Below are positions 15,452 through 17,625 of a DNA stretch of 17,625 bases, piece after piece. Origin of the DNA: an uncultured Sphingomonadaceae bacterium (GTDB lineage Bacteria; Pseudomonadota; Alphaproteobacteria; Sphingomonadales; Sphingomonadaceae). A program made the position numbers and the translations under genes. The notes under the pieces are model-generated. The model saw only the letters and a list, made by a program, of their open reading frames with translations. It was not told where the DNA came from and did not search any database. Location: positions 1 to 17,625 of the forward strand of contig CAKZSF010000213.1 in assembly GCA_937920575.1 (NCBI GenBank), in the 5' to 3' direction. The stretch's first letter is position 1, and each line of letters opens with the position of its first letter.

Positions 15452-15841
15452 TCAGGGGAGGTCATTGAAGTTGTCTCTTAGTCCGAACTTCTTGAACAAA
15501 ATAGAGGCAACAATCAGCGATCCAGAGGCACCCCATTGATAAAGTGGAATAAAAATCAGCGCCAGACTATCTTGAGCATCCCGCTCTTGAGCTAACAAGA
15601 AGATCGATACAAAGAAGTAAGCTCCGACGATGGCGTTCACGATAGCGCCAACAAAACAGATAACTGACTCACATCGGCAAACCAGAATTGCAATTGGCGA
15701 GATCGTCCAGACTAGAAAGATCAGTCCCCACAAGAACATCCAAGGATCATCGAAGGTCCCAATGCCAATTTGGATATACGCCATCAATGCGGAATAGGCT
15801 CCGAGTATCACCCAACCTACCGGACGGGGAGTCCATTCCAT
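15452..15841 (-). CDS. Small polytopic membrane protein, low GC
   Basis: The 129-aa protein is mostly hydrophobic, with about four predicted spans (near residues 8-28, 34-54, 60-84 and 92-113) and a short basic C-terminus (FKKFGLRDN). The ATG at 15841 overlaps the ruvA stop by one base (TGATG), which implies translational coupling to ruvA; a GTG one codon upstream is also possible. Local composition is unusual: over 15481-15660 I count 82 G+C in 180 bases (about 46%), against 78 of 120 (65%) over 15961-16080 in ruvA. I do not recognise the family. Low GC and its position next to the repeat and GIY-YIG insert suggest recent acquisition, but the tight junction with ruvA suggests that it is expressed. 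Confidence 0.7.
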   Translation of the reverse strand: MEWTPRPVGWVILGAYSALMAYIQIGIGTFDDPWMFLWGLIFLVWTISPIAILVCRCESVICFVGAIVNAIVGAYFFVSIFLLAQERDAQDSLALIFIPLYQWGASGSLIVASILFKKFGLRDNFNDLP

Positions 15842-16443
15842 CACCCCGCCGCCCTTTGTAGCGCCACGCGGATCAGTTCGCCTTCTCTGGCGTCGGGGCC
15901 AAGTTCCGAACGGGCGATTGCCACGGCTTGCGCGGCCACGGCGGGTTTGAAGCCCAGCCCTTCCAGCGCTTTCACCGCATCATTGCTTGCGCCGCCCGCT
16001 GGCAAGGCTGCCATCGCTGCTCCGCCAGGTGAAGCAGGAAGCGCGCCGGCCTTGTCCTTCAGCTCGTTGACGATCCGTCCGGCCAGTTTTGGCCCGACGC
16101 CATTGGCGCGCGCCACGGTGGCGGCGTCCTGCGCAGCGCAGGCAGCTTGTAGCTCGCCCGTCGAAAGCGCCGAGAGGATTGCCAGCGCCACCTTGCTGCC
16201 CACGCCCTGCACTTGTGTGAGCAAGCGAAACCAGTCGCGCTCGCCGGCTTCGGCAAAGCCCAGCAGCCGCATGTCGTTCTCGCTAACTTGCAGATCGGTA
16301 TAGATGGTGCAGGCCTCGCCCACTTCGCCCATCGCGGCGAGGGTTTTGGCAGAGCAATGCACCAAATAGCCGACGCCGCGCACATCGAGCACAGCCCAGT
16401 CGTCACCGGTTTCGTCGAGCAGGCCTTTGAGTTTCGCGATCAT
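15841..16443 (-). CDS. ruvA: Holliday junction DNA-binding protein RuvA
   Basis: RuvA is the tetrameric protein that binds Holliday junctions and loads RuvB. The product has 200 aa, the normal length. The OB-fold domain (residues 1-62) starts [11 protein letters not shown] and includes [11 protein letters not shown]. Domain II has two helix-hairpin-helix motifs, [17 protein letters not shown] (74-90) and [16 protein letters not shown] (113-128). An Ala/Gly-rich linker (132-153) leads to domain III (about 154-200, [16 protein letters not shown]), which contacts RuvB. The frame extends upstream to 16521, but the ATG at 16443 is the family start. Its upstream neighbour on this strand is dnaA, not ruvC, with the hairpin-rich repeat B between. 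ruvB is separated from it by about 930 bp. Confidence 0.97.
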   Translation of the reverse strand: MIAKLKGLLDETGDDWAVLDVRGVGYLVHCSAKTLAAMGEVGEACTIYTDLQVSENDMRLLGFAEAGERDWFRLLTQVQGVGSKVALAILSALSTGELQAACAAQDAATVARANGVGPKLAGRIVNELKDKAGALPASPGGAAMAALPAGGASNDAVKALEGLGFKPAVAAQAVAIARSELGPDAREGELIRVALQRAAG

Positions 16444-16486
16444 GGGATAGTTTTGGCGGGAACCGCGCCTTGCGTCCAGCGTGCTG

Positions 16487-16742
16487 TTTGTTTTGTCCTC
16501 AAGCGGTCTATTTGCTCTCACGGCAATGAACTGCGTTCATGCCTCCGAGGGGCGCCCTATCGGGCGGCGCGCGGTCGCGCTTGCGTTTCGTTAGTCACGA
16601 ACCGAATGTTGCCAACAATGGAGCGTTGGATCGGGCCACAGGCCCGCAAGGCCAAGTGGCCGCCCGCAGGTGCCCCGCACCCGGACTTGTCCGGGGAAGG
16701 GATTAGCACCGAGGACGAACCCGCGGAGGCGGGTTCATGAAC
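16487..16742 (+). repeat. Composite hairpin-rich intergenic repeat, copy B
   Basis: This fills most of the 320-bp gene-free stretch between dnaA and ruvA. It shares with copy A, in order: TTTGTTTTG (16487-16495); CTCAAGCG; TTGCTCTCACGG (16512-16523); ATGAACTGCGTTCAT (16526-16540); CCTCCGAGG; a stem CGCCC/GGGCG with loop TATC (16553-16566); GTCGCGCTTGCG; CGGGCC/GGCCCG with loop ACA (16632-16646); and GGCC/GGCC with loop AAGT (16650-16661). Stems only in this copy are CCGGAC/GTCCGG (16681-16694), GAACCCGC/GCGGGTTC with loop GGAG (16717-16736), and the perfect palindrome GGTTCATGAACC (16732-16743). Bases 16444-16486 show nothing clear beyond being the ruvA leader. Confidence 0.8.
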
Positions 16743-16763
16743 CAAGAACGCGCAAAAACTCTC

Positions 16764-17625
16764 TCAACTCTCCAGCTGGCGCAGCAGGCTGCGCACATCG
16801 CCGTCCATATCGGCATCGCGTTTGCGCAGATCCTCGATCAGACGCACGGCGTGAATCACGGTTGAGTGATCGCGCCCGCCAAATTTGCGCCCGATTTCGG
16901 GATAGCTGCGCGGCGTCAGAACTTTGGAGAGATACATCGCGACCTGACGCGGGCGCACAACTGCACGCGCGCGGCGTTTGGATGACATCTCGCTGCGATC
17001 CACGCGATAGAACTGGCACACAGTGCGTTGAATCTCGTCAATCGTGATCCGCTTGCGGTTGGCCGACAGGATATCGGTGAGCTGTTCCTCTGCGAGTTGC
17101 AGCGACACTTCCTGGCCCGTCAGCTGCGCATAGGCGATCAGCTTGTTGAGGCCGCCGACCAGCTCGCGGACATTGCGCGTGATGGTGCGGGCGAGGAAAT
17201 CGATCACATCGTCTGGCACCTCCAGCGGTGCAAATTTGGTCAGCTTCGATTCGAGGATCGAGCGGCGCAATTCGATATCAGCAGCCTGAATATCGGCCAC
17301 CAGACCCATCGAAAGACGGCTCAGCAGGCGCGGTTCGACACCGTCCAGCGCTTGCGGCGCGCGGTCTGCGGCGAACACCAGCCGCTTGCCTTCAGCGAGC
17401 AGCGCGTCGATCGTGTAGAGCAGCTCTTCCTGTGCGCTGGCCTTGCCAATGATGAATTGGATGTCGTCAACCAACAGCAGATCGAACCCGCGCAGGCGCG
17501 CTTTAAACTCGATCATTTCATTCTGGCGCAGCGCCTGAACGAATTCGACCATGAAGCGTTCAGCCGAGCAGTAGAAAATCCGTGCGCGCGGATGCGCCGC
17601 CAGATAGGCGTGGCCAATCGCGTGC
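16764..17625 (-). CDS. dnaA: Chromosomal replication initiator DnaA (C-terminal part)
   Basis: DnaA binds DnaA boxes at oriC and opens the origin in its ATP form. The frame is open from the right window edge to the TGA at 16764-16766; 287 residues are visible and the N-terminus and Walker A lie outside. Visible AAA+ parts are HAIGHAYLAAHPRARIFYCSAERF, Walker B in FDLLLVDDIQF, and RLSMGLVADIQ near sensor/arginine-finger positions. Domain IV (last about 95 residues) carries the DNA-binding helix-turn-helix with the signature GGRDHSTVIHA and the basic loop RRARAVVRPRQVAMYLSK. The end of domain IV is normal, so the gene is intact at its 3' end. It lies upstream of ruvA on the same strand, with repeat B starting about 20 bp beyond its stop. 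No oriC features are visible inside the window. Confidence 0.97.
   Translation of the reverse strand, partial: HAIGHAYLAAHPRARIFYCSAERFMVEFVQALRQNEMIEFKARLRGFDLLLVDDIQFIIGKASAQEELLYTIDALLAEGKRLVFAADRAPQALDGVEPRLLSRLSMGLVADIQAADIELRRSILESKLTKFAPLEVPDDVIDFLARTITRNVRELVGGLNKLIAYAQLTGQEVSLQLAEEQLTDILSANRKRITIDEIQRTVCQFYRVDRSEMSSKRRARAVVRPRQVAMYLSKVLTPRSYPEIGRKFGGRDHSTVIHAVRLIEDLRKRDADMDGDVRSLLRQLES

Noticed and set aside
14911..15465. Minus-strand open frame of 184 codons containing RHPELVSGS-like peptides
   Set aside because: It only translates the palindromic repeats and the antisense of the GIY-YIG gene. The GIY-YIG frame has clear catalytic residues and this one has none.
16557..16745. Small minus-strand open frame of 62 codons between dnaA and ruvA
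   Set aside because: It lies entirely in the hairpin repeat and its composition follows the palindromes. It has no ribosome-binding site or domain.

Overview
The window is a GC-rich (about 60-65% in ordinary genes), gene-dense bacterial chromosome segment. DnaA, RuvA, RuvB and an AcnA-type aconitase are clearly recognisable. Gene content, signal-peptide style, the C-terminal sorting-like tail on the Ser/Thr/Gly-rich protein and the family of CGTCATCCTGAAC palindromes suggest an alphaproteobacterium, most likely Sphingomonadales (Erythrobacteraceae-like). That placement is inference from memory of these families, not a computed assignment.

Layout. Positions 1-2285 (+): the 3' part of an FAD/NAD(P)-binding oxidoreductase, overlapped by a secreted thioredoxin-fold protein with a CxxS active site, then a membrane-anchored retropepsin-like aspartic protease. 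2308-2850 (-): a lipoprotein of unknown function. 2945-3889 (+): a glycosyltransferase-like protein. 3980-6280: two convergent L,D-transpeptidase-fold genes (YkuD_2 type on +, YcbB type on -) separated by a hairpin-rich intergenic repeat. 6458-7351 (+): an EamA/DMT transporter. 7362-7769 (-): two very small membrane proteins. 7989-11725 (+): acnA followed by two exported rhodanese-domain proteins, ending in a strong inverted repeat. 11794-13623 (-): a 609-aa low-complexity surface-protein candidate with 27 tandem GTS units. 13862-17625 (-): dnaA, ruvA, a small low-GC membrane protein and ruvB, all on the minus strand. A GIY-YIG nuclease-like gene on the opposite strand, together with three short palindromes, sits between ruvA and ruvB.

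Much of the window concerns the cell envelope: two transpeptidase-fold proteins, two lipoproteins, an aspartic protease, a glycosyltransferase and exported thioredoxin and rhodanese proteins. The right end is a replication and recombination block.

The most interesting signals are not ordinary genes. (1) A composite intergenic element of about 250 bp occurs twice (4624-4864 and 16487-16742). Its hairpins are conserved, one with a compensatory base-pair change, and both copies lie immediately 3' of a minus-strand gene. (2) A small GIY-YIG gene is bracketed by three copies of an 8-bp-stem palindrome, again with a compensatory stem change, and interrupts the usual ruvA-ruvB adjacency. Both look like families of structured DNA or RNA repeats. 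The second raises the hypothesis of a REP-like element associated with a GIY-YIG nuclease.
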